64,000 nt of DNA from DASUPK01 sp963774305 (GTDB taxonomy: Bacteria; Actinomycetota; Thermoleophilia; Solirubrobacterales; 70-9): the NCBI GenBank assembly GCA_963774305.1, contig CAVZEM010000008.1:124001-188000 (forward strand), written 5' to 3'. Shown in pieces: positions 1-10,876 of this stretch (position 1 is its first letter; the number at the start of each line of letters is the position of its first letter). The notes beneath the pieces are model-generated. The model saw only the letters and a program-made list of their open reading frames with translations, made no database searches and had not been told where the DNA came from. A program made the position numbers and the translations under genes.

Positions 1-421
1 CGGCATCGCGCTGCCGGTCGAGATGGGCGATTTGATCGAGGGGGTCCTGCCGCGGGGCGGAGACGCCGCCACCGAAGCCGCCGGCGTTCGGAACGCGCAT
101 CATCCGGCCGAGGATGCCGGCGATCTTCTCCTGTAGGCCCGGCACGCTCGAGGCATCGATCGTCTGGCCCTTCTTGTCGGGGTCGATGCCGGACTCGCGC
201 AGCGCCTCCTCGATCTCCTGGCGGGCACCGGTCCCGCGCAGATCGATCGTCTGGTTCGACGTCTCGACCTTGGCGTCGGGACTCGTCCACCCCGCCTCTC
301 CCATCGAGACGCTCTTCGAGTCCGGCAGCGCGGAGCCCTGGACCGCGGCGTCGAACTCGGGCGTCCCCGGCTCGGGAATCGCGCGCTCATCGTTCTTCCG
401 CAGGAACCCGAAGAGGCCCAT
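1..421 (-). CDS. Hypothetical protein, C-terminus off the left edge
   Basis: The frame starts at ATG 421-419 and runs open to the window edge, giving about 140 residues. The N-terminus begins MGLFGFLRKND and is hydrophilic, with no signal peptide. The visible end reads DPLDQIAHLDRQRDA, which resembles the opening of a SHOCT oligomerisation domain (pattern L..L..LRD.G), so a short SHOCT tail may follow outside the window. It lies 24 bases after the rhamnosidase stop on the same strand. Function is unknown. The coding call rests on an uninterrupted frame with normal codon use; the SHOCT idea is an inference from about 15 residues. Confidence 0.65.
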   Translation of the reverse strand, partial: MGLFGFLRKNDERAIPEPGTPEFDAAVQGSALPDSKSVSMGEAGWTSPDAKVETSNQTIDLRGTGARQEIEEALRESGIDPDKKGQTIDASSVPGLQEKIAGILGRMMRVPNAGGFGGGVSAPRQDPLDQIAHLDRQRDA

Positions 422-445
422 GTGGCCGAGCCTACACCCGGCGGG

Positions 446-2545
446 TCACCCGACGACGAAGGTGTGCTGGCCGTGGATCCCCTTGAAGCGGACGACTCCC
501 CCGCGCCGCTTCCCGCGGGCGGCCTTGCCGTCGATGGTGACCGTCCGCCGGCGGCCGAGCAGCGGCACCTCCACGACGCCTGAAGTCCCGCGCGGCGCCA
601 CGACCGTGAGCTTGAACGAACGACCCCCGCGCCGCCACCGCGAAGCAAGGGGGCCGTGCGGGGTCGGCGCCTGCCCCTGCGCGAAGTGCAGGTTGCCCGG
701 CTGCGGCGCGACGATCCAGTGGTGGTATCCCGGGGCGGTCGGCCGGATCCCGAGGATGTACCCGGAGAGCGCCGGGACCGGGCCGCCGGCCCAGCCGTGC
801 GCCAATGAGATCCCGCCTGACTTGGGCAGGCCGTCGAGCCGCATGCTCTCCCACACCGTGCCCGGGCCCTCGACCAGCATCCGCCCCCAGGTCCGCCGCA
901 TCAGGTCCAGCGCGCCATCCGTGTCCCCAATGGAGAGACGGGCGCGCAACTCGGTCGAGGCGATGAACGGCGAGATGTACCTGCTCATGTAGGGATCGTC
1001 GTCGAACTCACCATTGGCGACTCCGAACGGCGTCATCAAGTGCGAGTCGATGAACCGAAGCGCCTGTTGAGATTGGCTCGGGCTGGTAATCCCGCCCAGA
1101 ATGGCCTGGACCTGAGCGTCCTCAGTGTGGTTGCGGAGTGGGTCGTCGGTGTTGACGATGAACGCTCCCGCCTGCGGGTCCCAGAGGCGGCTGAGCATGG
1201 CGCTCCGGAGGGCACCCGCCTGCTGGAGGTATGCGCTCGCCGCACGCCGGCCCAGCCCGGCGCGGCGCTCCAGCACCGCCCCCGCCAGGAGAGCCCGATA
1301 GAGCGAGGCATTGGTGTAGGTGTCGATCCCACCCGCGGTATCGAGCGGATGCCAGTTGATGGTCTTGTCGTTCGAGGGCGTCCGATATAGGCCGCCGTCG
1401 AGGTTGGCCTGGAAGTAGGCGAGCGCACGCCGGACCACGGGCATCATCCGGTGAGCGAACCTTCGGTCGCCCGTGAGCATGTAGTAGTCGTCGAGCGCGA
1501 TGATCCACACCGCCGTGTATTCCGGGAGCCGCAGCGCCCCAAGGTCCGGGGCCGGCTGCGCGGCGGGCGGGAACTGGGACGCATCTGCGACCGGCGCCGG
1601 TGGGTCCCCCGGACACTGAACCGCGATCTGGGTGGCGGGCGAAAGCTGCCCGTCGCTGTACTGCTGGCAGCTGAACGCCTGCAGCGTGCGCTGGAGGATG
1701 TTCGGAGCGGACTGCAGCGAGTAGTTGCCGACCAGGTCCTCAATCGCCAGGTCACCGGCCCAGATTGCGCGGTCCCGCTTCGCGCCGTCGGTCACGGCGG
1801 TCGGACTGCGCACGCCGGGACGAAGGTCCCTGAAGGAGTCCAGCGCGAACGTGTAGGCGCTCGCGTACCAGATCTGGTTGAGCAGCCTGTCGTTGGAGAG
1901 GAAGTAGCCGCTGTACCGGCCCGGGCCGGGCCGGAGGTGCTCGGTCCGCACACGGACGTAGTCGATCGTGGCCGTGCCGGCGCCCTCGAGCTGAATCGAG
2001 ATGTACCGCTGGGCCCCGCGGATGCCGGGCGAGCGGAACTGGGCCGGCGCGGTGGTCTGGAAGAGGTCCGTGCGGCCGTCCGGGTCGTCGCTCACGCCGA
2101 ATGAGAAGCCGGGTCCCGAGGTGTCTCCGCGCGGCGTCAGATAGTGAAAGAGCTCGGAGTAACCCAGCCTGATCGGCGTCCCGTTCGAGGCCCGGATGCC
2201 TATCTCGACATAGCCGCCGACGTTCACTCCCAGGTCGAGCACGAGAGCCGAGGAGCCCACGCCGGATGCGGTCACCCCGCTCGACGTGATCGTGGTGGCC
2301 CCGCCGCCCCTGGCCTTCAACCCGCGCAGGTTCTGGACGCCCGTCGGCGCTCCGTCCGCAAAGACCGCCTTCGGGTAGACGAGCTTGCCCGGGTCGATCA
2401 CGTATCTCTTCCAACGGGGGCTGGCCGGTATGGGCGCTCCTGCTTTCTTGGCGGCCGAGCCGGAAGCATGAGCCGCAGGTACCCAGACCGTGACGAGCAA
2501 GACGAGCAGGGCCGTCAGCCCCCCTCGTCTCACCACCGGACTCAC
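446..2545 (-). CDS. Secreted alpha-L-rhamnosidase-like glycoside hydrolase (GH78 type)
   Basis: This 699-residue protein starts with an export signal (MSPVVRRGGLTALLVLLV followed by small residues to AHA). A beta-sandwich region occupies about residues 40-210. The (alpha/alpha)6 barrel follows, with the family landmark TDGAKRDRAIWAGDLAIE near residue 255, an aromatic stretch around NWHPLD and an HTEDAQVQAIL segment. The C-terminal beta-sandwich begins near LAHGWAGGPVPALSGYI. This order is that of bacterial alpha-L-rhamnosidases, which release terminal rhamnose from polysaccharides or glycosides outside the cell. The usual acidic DG..RER motif is altered to DGAKRDR, so exact substrate is uncertain. 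It stands alone between a thioesterase and the partial gene at the left edge. Confidence 0.8.
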   Translation of the reverse strand: MSPVVRRGGLTALLVLLVTVWVPAAHASGSAAKKAGAPIPASPRWKRYVIDPGKLVYPKAVFADGAPTGVQNLRGLKARGGGATTITSSGVTASGVGSSALVLDLGVNVGGYVEIGIRASNGTPIRLGYSELFHYLTPRGDTSGPGFSFGVSDDPDGRTDLFQTTAPAQFRSPGIRGAQRYISIQLEGAGTATIDYVRVRTEHLRPGPGRYSGYFLSNDRLLNQIWYASAYTFALDSFRDLRPGVRSPTAVTDGAKRDRAIWAGDLAIEDLVGNYSLQSAPNILQRTLQAFSCQQYSDGQLSPATQIAVQCPGDPPAPVADASQFPPAAQPAPDLGALRLPEYTAVWIIALDDYYMLTGDRRFAHRMMPVVRRALAYFQANLDGGLYRTPSNDKTINWHPLDTAGGIDTYTNASLYRALLAGAVLERRAGLGRRAASAYLQQAGALRSAMLSRLWDPQAGAFIVNTDDPLRNHTEDAQVQAILGGITSPSQSQQALRFIDSHLMTPFGVANGEFDDDPYMSRYISPFIASTELRARLSIGDTDGALDLMRRTWGRMLVEGPGTVWESMRLDGLPKSGGISLAHGWAGGPVPALSGYILGIRPTAPGYHHWIVAPQPGNLHFAQGQAPTPHGPLASRWRRGGRSFKLTVVAPRGTSGVVEVPLLGRRRTVTIDGKAARGKRRGGVVRFKGIHGQHTFVVG

Positions 2546-2597
2546 CGGCCGAACCTATCAGTGGCTCTACCTCCACCGACGGCGCCGGCACCAGCTG

Positions 2598-3698
2598 CTA
2601 CGCGCCGGGGTCGTCCTCCGGATCCGAGGAGCCCGATCCCAACTCGACGCCGATCAGGTTCGCCGGCCTGCCCGGCAGGTACATCGAGGACCCGGTGGCC
2701 AGCGCCACCTGCTTGCCCTCGGCGTTGGTGATCTCCGCCGCGGCGATCACCAGCGTCCTCCCCTGATGCAGGATCCGGGCGCGGGCCGTCAGGTCGTTGC
2801 CGTCGGGGAAGACGGGGCGCAGGTAGTTGACCTTGAAGTCGAGCGGCGCCACCGCCGTGTCGGGAGACGCGGTGCTGAACGCGGCGCCGGTCATCGCGCT
2901 CTCGGCGAGCATCGCGGTGAAGCCGCCCTGGATCGTGCCGGCGGAGGTTGAGAGCCACCTGCTGCAGGGCAGGACGACCACCGCCTCGCCCTCGTTCGCC
3001 TCGACGGCCCGCAGGCCGGTGAGGTAGTGGATCGGCGGCCGCGGCAGCTCGTCGTCGATCAGCGCCCGGAGGATCTCCAGGCCGCTGCGCCGCTCGAACT
3101 CCTCCTGCGGCAGGACCTCGCCCTCGACCTCCTGCCGGAGCGGATCCTCGGGCGCGCTGCCCGGCGGCGGCAGATCGAGCGGCGGCGCACTGATGTCGGG
3201 CGGCTCCGGGACCGGGTCGACCGGAGGGAAGACGGTGCAGCGCGTCGTCCCATGCGAAACCAGCTGGTCGTCCTGGTCGAAGAGGAAGGCCTCGGAGATG
3301 CCCATCGAGCGGCCCCGGTGGATCAGCTGACCGGAGCCGGTGACCAGCGCGCCTTCCGCGGGCACCACCGGGCGCAGGAAGGACATCGAGAGCTCGGCCG
3401 TGGTCATCCCCTGCCCGGCCTCGACGTCGGAGTGGACGACGGATCCGAGCGCGGCATCGCCGATCACCGCGAGCATCCCCGCCGAGATCAGGCCCGAGGA
3501 ATTGGCGAACCAGGGCGAGGCGGGCATCGAGAAGGTCGAGTGCCCGCGCGAGCCCTCGGTCATCTCGAGCTCGGTGAGGTAGCCCATCGGCGAGTACGGG
3601 ATCAGGCCCCGCCTCCCCGCGCCCATGCGCTCGATGCCCGGCAGGCCCAGGAACGAGCGGTCCGGATATCCGCCCTTGGCGGGCTCTTCCCAGATCAC
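2598..3698 (-). CDS. Double-hotdog acyl-CoA thioesterase (PaaI-like)
   Basis: The 366-residue protein holds two hotdog domains. The first (about 40-165) contains ANSSGLISAGMLAVIGDAA and later PVVPAEGALVTGSGQLIHRGR. The second (about 225-350) contains SAGTIQGGFTAMLAESAM and PVFPDGNDLTARARILHQGR. Each follows the PaaI pattern of a G-rich helix start followed by a strand carrying LRPV.P..G. Such tandem proteins hydrolyse acyl-CoA thioesters, with the active site formed at the interface between the two folds. A Pro/Asp/Glu-rich linker separates the domains. It lies 9 bases from the stop of the MMPL exporter on the same strand and may share its transcript. Substrate is unknown. Confidence 0.8.
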   Translation of the reverse strand: MIWEEPAKGGYPDRSFLGLPGIERMGAGRRGLIPYSPMGYLTELEMTEGSRGHSTFSMPASPWFANSSGLISAGMLAVIGDAALGSVVHSDVEAGQGMTTAELSMSFLRPVVPAEGALVTGSGQLIHRGRSMGISEAFLFDQDDQLVSHGTTRCTVFPPVDPVPEPPDISAPPLDLPPPGSAPEDPLRQEVEGEVLPQEEFERRSGLEILRALIDDELPRPPIHYLTGLRAVEANEGEAVVVLPCSRWLSTSAGTIQGGFTAMLAESAMTGAAFSTASPDTAVAPLDFKVNYLRPVFPDGNDLTARARILHQGRTLVIAAAEITNAEGKQVALATGSSMYLPGRPANLIGVELGSGSSDPEDDPGA

Positions 3699-3707
3699 GC
3701 GGGCAGA

Positions 3708-5963
3708 CTAGGCGCGAGCGGGTTCCGCCGGCCCGCTCGGCGGCTTGGGCTCAGGAGGTCCGCCCTCGAGTCCGACGTGCGGTAGCAGCCGGTCGAGCCA
3801 CTTCGGCAACCACCAATTCCAATCCCCAAGCAGCTCCATGGCCGCCGGCACCAGGATCAGACGAACGAGGGTCGCGTCGATCGCGATCGCCACCGCGTTG
3901 CCGAGGCCGAGCTGCTTGATCGACGGCACGCCGGTGAGCACGAAGACGGAGAAGACGCAGACCATGATCAGCGCCGCCGAGGTGATCACCGAGGCGCTGG
4001 ACGCAAGCCCCTCGGCCACCGCGCGCTTGTTGTCGCCGTGCGCGTCGTAGCGCTCCTTGATCCGGGAGAGCAGGAAGACCTCGTAGTCCATCGAGAGGCC
4101 GAAGACCACGGCGAGCACCAGCGGTGGCGTCAGGGTGTCGAGCGCCCCCAGGCTGTGGAAGCCGAGGAAGCCATCGAGCCAGCCCCACTGGAAGACGGCG
4201 ATCAGCACTCCGTACGAGGCCCCGATCGAGAGCAGGACCATCAGCACGGCCTTCAGCGGGAGGACGATCGAGCGCAGCATCACCATCAGGACGAGGAAGG
4301 AGAAGGAGAGGACGAAGACGAGGATCTTCCACATGGATCCGTTGATCTGGTCGCGGGCGTCGATCACGCGGGCCGGCTCGCCGCCGACATCGACCGTTGC
4401 GACCGACGACAGCGGCGACGCCGGGACGACGTCCGTGCGGAGATGTTTGACGAGGTCCAGGGACTGCTGGGATTCGGCGGCCTCGGCCTTCGTTCCGACG
4501 TCGATCAGGGCCTGATTGCCATTCACCACCGGCGGGGAGACCGCCTCGACCTGCGGATCGGCCGCGGCGCTGTGTCTGAAGGACCGGATCGCCCTGGCGT
4601 TCGCCGGATTCGAGGGCGTGCCGTGATCGAAGGTGGCCACCACCTTCACCGGGTCAGCGCCGCCGCCACTGGCCCGGGCGGCGATCTCCGTCCCGACCCG
4701 GGGGTCGCTGCCGGGGTCGAACTGCTTGATCGCACCGTTTCCGGTCTTGATGCTGAGCACCGGGATCGCCATGGTCAGGAGCACCCCGGTCACGGTGACG
4801 ACGGACACGACCGGCCGGCGCATCACGGCATAGGTCCACTGCTGCCAGAAGGTCTCGCGATCCGGGTTGGTGGAGCCGGGGCGGCGGCGCTTGCGCCACA
4901 GGCGCCGTCCGGCGGCGAACACCCTCCAGGCGATCCCGCCGGCCTCGACCCGGTGGCCGAGGATCCGGATCAGCGCGGGCAAGAGCGTCGTCGCGACCAG
5001 GATCGCGATCGCCACCACGATCATCGCCCCAAGCGCCATCGAGCGCAGTGCCTGGTTCTGCACCATCCAGAGACCGGCCAGGGAGATGATCACCGCCAGC
5101 CCGGAGAACGTGACGGCCACGCCGGAGGTGGAGAGCGCCTCCGCGCGCGCCTCGGCGGCGCCCCTCCCGGCCCGGACCGATTCTCGGAAGCGGGCCAGGA
5201 TGAAGAGGGAGTAGTCGACGGCGACGCCGATCCCCAGCATCGAGGCCATGTTCGTGACGAACACCGACATCTCCATCTGCTGGGAGAGCAGGAAGATGAT
5301 CGCTCCGGTGACGGTGACCGCGACGATCCCGAGGGCGAGAGGAAGCGCGGCGGCCGCCAGGGAGCCGAAGACGGCGATCAGGATGAGCAGCACGATCGGG
5401 AATCCCTCACCCTCCGCCGTCTGGAGGTCCTCCTTCGAGATCTCGGAGAGAGCCGCCCACATCGCCGGCTGGCCGACCAGGTAGGGAGTCACGCCCTCCA
5501 CCTCGTCTCCCGGTGAAATCTCGTCGCGCAGATCGCGGGCGGTGTTGACCAGGTCGTCGGCGCTGCCGGTCGCCTGCACGGGAATGATCGCCGGCCGTCC
5601 GGCCGCGAGCTGGGCGCGCGCCTGAGCCGCGGCCTGCGGCGTGATCCGCGCACCGTTCCCTGCCGCGGAGACCTGCGAGCTCGCGCGGCGAATCGCCGCC
5701 GCGGCCTGCTCCGGGGTCGCATCCGGAGCCGGCTGAAGGACGACCGCGATCCGCCCCGCCTCCGTCGCGGTGAAATGCTTCGTGATGGCGGTCTCCACCG
5801 CCTGAGACTGGCTGCCGGGCACGTCAAAGCCGCCGCCGCTCAGGTGCTCGGTCTGCTTGGCCGCCAACGGGGCGGCCACGATCACGATGGCGAGCCAGGC
5901 GGCGGCCACCCACCAGCGACGGCGCGCGAGGAACCCGGACAACCTGACCATGAAAGACCTCAA
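3708..5963 (-). CDS. MMPL-family RND exporter
   Basis: This 751-residue protein has the two-half MMPL layout. TM1 is near the N-terminus (WWVAAAWLAIVIVAAPLAA), followed by a large extracellular loop to about 195, five to six membrane spans, a second single span at about 400, a second loop, and a last bundle of spans. Family signatures are GVAVDYSLFILARFRE near residue 250 and GLSMDYEVFLLSRIKERYD near 625, where the membrane Asp-Tyr pairs relay protons. The C-terminus is a short Pro-rich tail. Family members export lipids or hydrophobic compounds across the cytoplasmic membrane. A TetR regulator gene lies directly upstream with a perfect palindrome in the gap, so local repression is likely. 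Confidence 0.92.
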   Translation of the reverse strand: MRSFMVRLSGFLARRRWWVAAAWLAIVIVAAPLAAKQTEHLSGGGFDVPGSQSQAVETAITKHFTATEAGRIAVVLQPAPDATPEQAAAAIRRASSQVSAAGNGARITPQAAAQARAQLAAGRPAIIPVQATGSADDLVNTARDLRDEISPGDEVEGVTPYLVGQPAMWAALSEISKEDLQTAEGEGFPIVLLILIAVFGSLAAAALPLALGIVAVTVTGAIIFLLSQQMEMSVFVTNMASMLGIGVAVDYSLFILARFRESVRAGRGAAEARAEALSTSGVAVTFSGLAVIISLAGLWMVQNQALRSMALGAMIVVAIAILVATTLLPALIRILGHRVEAGGIAWRVFAAGRRLWRKRRRPGSTNPDRETFWQQWTYAVMRRPVVSVVTVTGVLLTMAIPVLSIKTGNGAIKQFDPGSDPRVGTEIAARASGGGADPVKVVATFDHGTPSNPANARAIRSFRHSAAADPQVEAVSPPVVNGNQALIDVGTKAEAAESQQSLDLVKHLRTDVVPASPLSSVATVDVGGEPARVIDARDQINGSMWKILVFVLSFSFLVLMVMLRSIVLPLKAVLMVLLSIGASYGVLIAVFQWGWLDGFLGFHSLGALDTLTPPLVLAVVFGLSMDYEVFLLSRIKERYDAHGDNKRAVAEGLASSASVITSAALIMVCVFSVFVLTGVPSIKQLGLGNAVAIAIDATLVRLILVPAAMELLGDWNWWLPKWLDRLLPHVGLEGGPPEPKPPSGPAEPARA

Positions 5964-5983
5964 AGCCCTCTCCTATCGAGCTC

Positions 5984-6007
5984 GAAACTGGCTGCCCAGC
6001 CAGTTTC
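5984..6007. promoter_or_regulatory. Perfect 24-bp palindrome, probable TetR operator
   Basis: Arms GAAACTGGCTG (5984-5994) and CAGCCAGTTTC (5997-6007) are exact reverse complements around a CC spacer. The site lies in the 86-base gap between the TetR stop (6050) and the MMPL start (5963), about 20 bases upstream of the MMPL start codon. Symmetry, size and position suit a TetR dimer site. A degenerate version of the core occurs upstream of the tetR gene at 6677-6690. Confidence 0.7.
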
Positions 6008-6049
6008 CGCAGTATGCAAGGCCGACGGCCGGCCCGAGTGTGAGGTGAG

Positions 6050-6652
6050 TCACCCGGCCAGCAGGTGGCGGGCCGCCACGGTCCCGGCGGCGATCACGTC
6101 CGCGTGATCGCGCTCGGGATCGGAGAGCAGCTGCAGCGCGATGCCGTCGGCGAGCGCGAAGAGCAGCGCGACGACGGCATCGATCTCGAAGCGGGGGGCG
6201 ATGACGCCCTCGGACTGCTTGGCGCGGAGGATGTCCGCCACGTGCCCGCGGGTGCGGTTGAAGAGCTCCCCCACCTCGCGCTGGATCTCCGGGTTCCGGC
6301 GGCCGGCGGTGAAGAGGTCGAAGAGCAGCACCCAGAAGCCCGGATCGTTCTGAATCGAGTCCTCGAGGTCCGCCACCAGGATGCCCAGGAGCTCGTCGAC
6401 CGAGCCTGCGTTGGCCAGGGGCTCGTCCATCCGGGCGATCCGGTGCTCGGTGTCGCGCCGGACCACCTCGACCAGCAGCGCCTCCTTGGTGCCGAAGTAG
6501 TAGTGCAGCAGGCCGCGGCTGACGCCCGCCTCGCGGGCGACGTGCTCGAAGGTCGAGCCGGAGATCCCGCGGCGGGCGACGCTCGAGCGCATGGCCTCGA
6601 CGATCCGCTGTGCCTTCTCCCCGCTCAGCTCCCGTGTCTTCGTGGCCTCCAA
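6050..6652 (-). CDS. TetR/AcrR-family regulator of the MMPL exporter
   Basis: The 200-residue protein carries the TetR N-terminal DNA-binding domain at about residues 12-60, with HTH residues STFEHVAREAGVSRGLLHYYFGTKEALL. The recognition helix and the following YYFGTKEAL are typical of the family. The remaining residues form a helical ligand-binding and dimerisation domain. It is transcribed in the same direction as the MMPL exporter downstream, with a perfect palindrome between the two genes and a weaker one before its own start. This suggests repression of both genes until a substrate of the pump binds. The ligand is unknown. Confidence 0.9.
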   Translation of the reverse strand: MEATKTRELSGEKAQRIVEAMRSSVARRGISGSTFEHVAREAGVSRGLLHYYFGTKEALLVEVVRRDTEHRIARMDEPLANAGSVDELLGILVADLEDSIQNDPGFWVLLFDLFTAGRRNPEIQREVGELFNRTRGHVADILRAKQSEGVIAPRFEIDAVVALLFALADGIALQLLSDPERDHADVIAAGTVAARHLLAG

Positions 6653-6676
6653 GGCCCCGCACTCTAGGCGTTTGGC

Positions 6677-6690
6677 TGGCTGGACAGCTT
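6677..6690. promoter_or_regulatory. Degenerate second copy of the TetR operator core
   Basis: The sequence TGGCTGgaCAGCtt matches the core TGGCTG-NN-CAGC of the palindrome at 5984-6007 in 10 defined positions. It begins 25 bases upstream of the tetR start codon, where an autoregulatory site would be expected. The outer bases do not match, so it would be a weaker site. Confidence 0.4.
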
Positions 6691-6704
6691 GCCGAACGGG
6701 CGCT

Positions 6705-7406
6705 TCAGCGAAGCTTCACCGGCGGGTAATGACCGGGGATGACCACCGCCGGATCGAGCTCGCGAATCCGCTTCCACTGCCGCAGCAGCTCCTCGCGCTC
6801 GGGCCCGAAGTCCTCGGGGAGCTCCATCCGATCGAAGTACTCGGGCAGCGGCCCCACGCAGTCGGAGGCGATCACGACCAGCCCGTCGTCGGTGTCGACG
6901 AGCAGCGAGATCAGGCCGTCGCAATGCCCCGGCGTCAGCATCCAGCGCAGGCCGGGCTCGATCTCGCCCTCCTCGCCCTCGAGGATCTCCAGGTTCGCCA
7001 TCTCGAGCACGCCGGAGACGAGCTGCGCGTAGGGCGCCTCGGTCTCGATCCTGTGGACGTAGGTGCGCCGCATCGGCCAGCCGGCGAGCCCCTCCGCGTG
7101 ATCGAAGTGAAGGTGGGTGAGGATCACGTCCTTCACCTCGTTGGGATCGACCCCGAGCTCGGTCATCGCTCCGATCACCGGCGCACCCTGCATGATCAGG
7201 CCCGGGTCCACGAGGTAGTCGCGCTCGCCGCGGACGAGCAGGGTGTTCGGGAAGGCGACCATCCCCGTCGTCCGCCCGCCCTGCTGCAGCGACTTGTAGC
7301 GCTCGAAGCCTTCGGCGGAGCTGTCGATCGTGGCCGCCTCGGCTTCGCCGTTCGAGACCGCGAAGACGTAGCGCTGGGCCGGTACCAGGACGTGGACCGA
7401 TGCCAT
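6705..7406 (-). CDS. MBL-fold metallo-hydrolase, lactonase-like
   Basis: The 233-residue protein has the metallo-beta-lactamase fold with the zinc motif HLHFDHAEG near residue 97, PGHCDG near 150, the bridging Asp in VIASDCVG near 175 and a late PGHYPP His near 227. The set H.H.DH, H, D, H is complete, so two metal ions should bind. Length and motif spacing resemble N-acyl-homoserine lactonases and related hydrolases; the true substrate cannot be told from sequence. It has no signal peptide. The tetR stop-proximal genes on the same strand lie downstream, and a hairpin terminator at 7429-7452 separates it from the gene upstream. Confidence 0.82.
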   Translation of the reverse strand: MASVHVLVPAQRYVFAVSNGEAEAATIDSSAEGFERYKSLQQGGRTTGMVAFPNTLLVRGERDYLVDPGLIMQGAPVIGAMTELGVDPNEVKDVILTHLHFDHAEGLAGWPMRRTYVHRIETEAPYAQLVSGVLEMANLEILEGEEGEIEPGLRWMLTPGHCDGLISLLVDTDDGLVVIASDCVGPLPEYFDRMELPEDFGPEREELLRQWKRIRELDPAVVIPGHYPPVKLR

Positions 7407-7428
7407 GGCCGGACCCTACTCAAACGAA

Positions 7429-7452
7429 GAGGGCGCCCCGAAGGACGCCCTC
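7429..7452 (-). terminator. Hairpin terminator after the 149-residue membrane protein gene
   Basis: Arms GAGGGCG (7429-7435) and CGCCCTC (7446-7452) pair perfectly, and the stem can extend inward with one mismatch. On the minus strand the hairpin is followed by TTCGTTTG, a weak T-rich stretch. It lies 22 bases past the stop codon at 7475 and just before the next gene on that strand. Confidence 0.55.
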
Positions 7453-7474
7453 GAAAAACCGGTGATGCGGCTCG

Positions 7475-7924
7475 TCAGGCGCTGGGGACGGTCTCCGTGT
7501 CCGGGGCCGGGGTGGTGGTCGAGGCGTACTCGAACTCCTCCTCCGCGCCGAACAGCTTGTCGAGGACCAGCTTGCGCGCGTCCTCGCTCAGGATGAGAAC
7601 CAGGGCCGCGCCGAGGATGCCCACGAGCAGGGCCTTTCCAAGCCCAAACCGGCGGCGGGTGCTCCGTCCGCGCAGCTGCTGTGAAGCATCCCGAAGCGAC
7701 TCTGCCGCCGTCCGCAGATCACGCTGAACCTTCTTGTCGTCCATCAGGGCCTTAGCGGGGCCCTTCCCATTCGACATCCGCGCATAGGCGCCCTTCGCTG
7801 CCTCGAAAGCGACGCGGATGTTCTCTCGCAGCTCGTCATCCTCGATGAGCCGGCGAACGTATGGATTGGACGCGACCGACCGGGCTGCATCTCCGGCTTT
7901 CGCGCTTCTGCTTTGTGCCCCCAT
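7475..7924 (-). CDS. Small protein with one C-terminal membrane span
   Basis: This 149-residue protein of unknown function has a charged helical N-terminal two-thirds (DDELRENIRVAFEAAKGAYARM and later QRDLRTAAESLRDASQQL). One membrane span follows at about residues 98-117 (ALLVGILGAALVLIL), then a short acidic and Thr-rich tail. The layout is that of a tail-anchored protein with its bulk in the cytoplasm. It is followed by its own hairpin terminator and lies 38 bases after the lon stop on the same strand. Proteins of this layout occur widely in actinobacteria without an assigned role. Confidence 0.7.
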   Translation of the reverse strand: MGAQSRSAKAGDAARSVASNPYVRRLIEDDELRENIRVAFEAAKGAYARMSNGKGPAKALMDDKKVQRDLRTAAESLRDASQQLRGRSTRRRFGLGKALLVGILGAALVLILSEDARKLVLDKLFGAEEEFEYASTTTPAPDTETVPSA

Positions 7925-7962
7925 GGGTCTCCTCAGATCGTTTCCAGGGTGCAGTGGGGAGA

Positions 7963-10374
<2,412 letters not shown>

Positions 10375-10405
10375 TGTCAGTGCCCCTTCCCCGTCTGAGC
10401 GCCCG

Positions 10406-10861
10406 CTACTCGGCGCGCTCGATCGGCACCTGGCGACTGGCCTGTGGCAGCCTCGTCGGCAGCTCGACCCGGAGGATGCCGTCCTCGTAGGTGGCCTGTG
10501 CCTGCTCGGCGTTCACGTCCACAGAGAGCTCGACGACGCGCCGGAACGGGCCCGAGGGGAGCTCGACCTGCTGATACGTCCGCCCCTCAGTGTCGCGGAC
10601 CGGGCGCTCGCCGCTGATCACCAGCGTCCGCCCGCGTACCTCGAGGTTGACGGCCTCGAGCTCGATGCCGGGCAGCTCGACCTTGACGACCGCCTTCTTC
10701 GGAGCGTCCTCGCCGCAGTAGTAGACATCGACGCGCGGCACGAATGCCGCAACCTGACGGCGCTGGCGATAGCCGGCCTGATCCCAGAAGTCACCCAGGA
10801 GCTCGTCCATCTCCCGGCGCATCCGGGCGAAGTCCGCGAATGGGTCGCGCTGGCTGCTCAT
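10406..10861 (-). CDS. Small heat shock protein, Hsp20 family
   Basis: The 151-residue protein has the alpha-crystallin domain at about residues 45-140. It shows AVVKVELPGIELEAVNLEVRG, then LVISGERP and a C-terminal strand with ILRVELPTRLPQ. The N-terminal arm begins RDPFADFARMRREMDELLGDF. Such proteins form oligomers that hold unfolded proteins for later refolding or degradation. The lon gene follows 31 bases downstream on the same strand, so the pair probably acts together under stress. No HAIR/HspR-type operator was recognised upstream. Confidence 0.92.
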   Translation of the reverse strand: MSSQRDPFADFARMRREMDELLGDFWDQAGYRQRRQVAAFVPRVDVYYCGEDAPKKAVVKVELPGIELEAVNLEVRGRTLVISGERPVRDTEGRTYQQVELPSGPFRRVVELSVDVNAEQAQATYEDGILRVELPTRLPQASRQVPIERAE

Positions 10862-10876
10862 CGACCGACAGGGTAG

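Noticed and set aside
4038..5516. 492-residue plus-strand frame opposite the first MMPL gene
   Set aside because: Antisense shadow rich in Asp, Arg, Glu and His; the MMPL protein on the other strand has clear family motifs.
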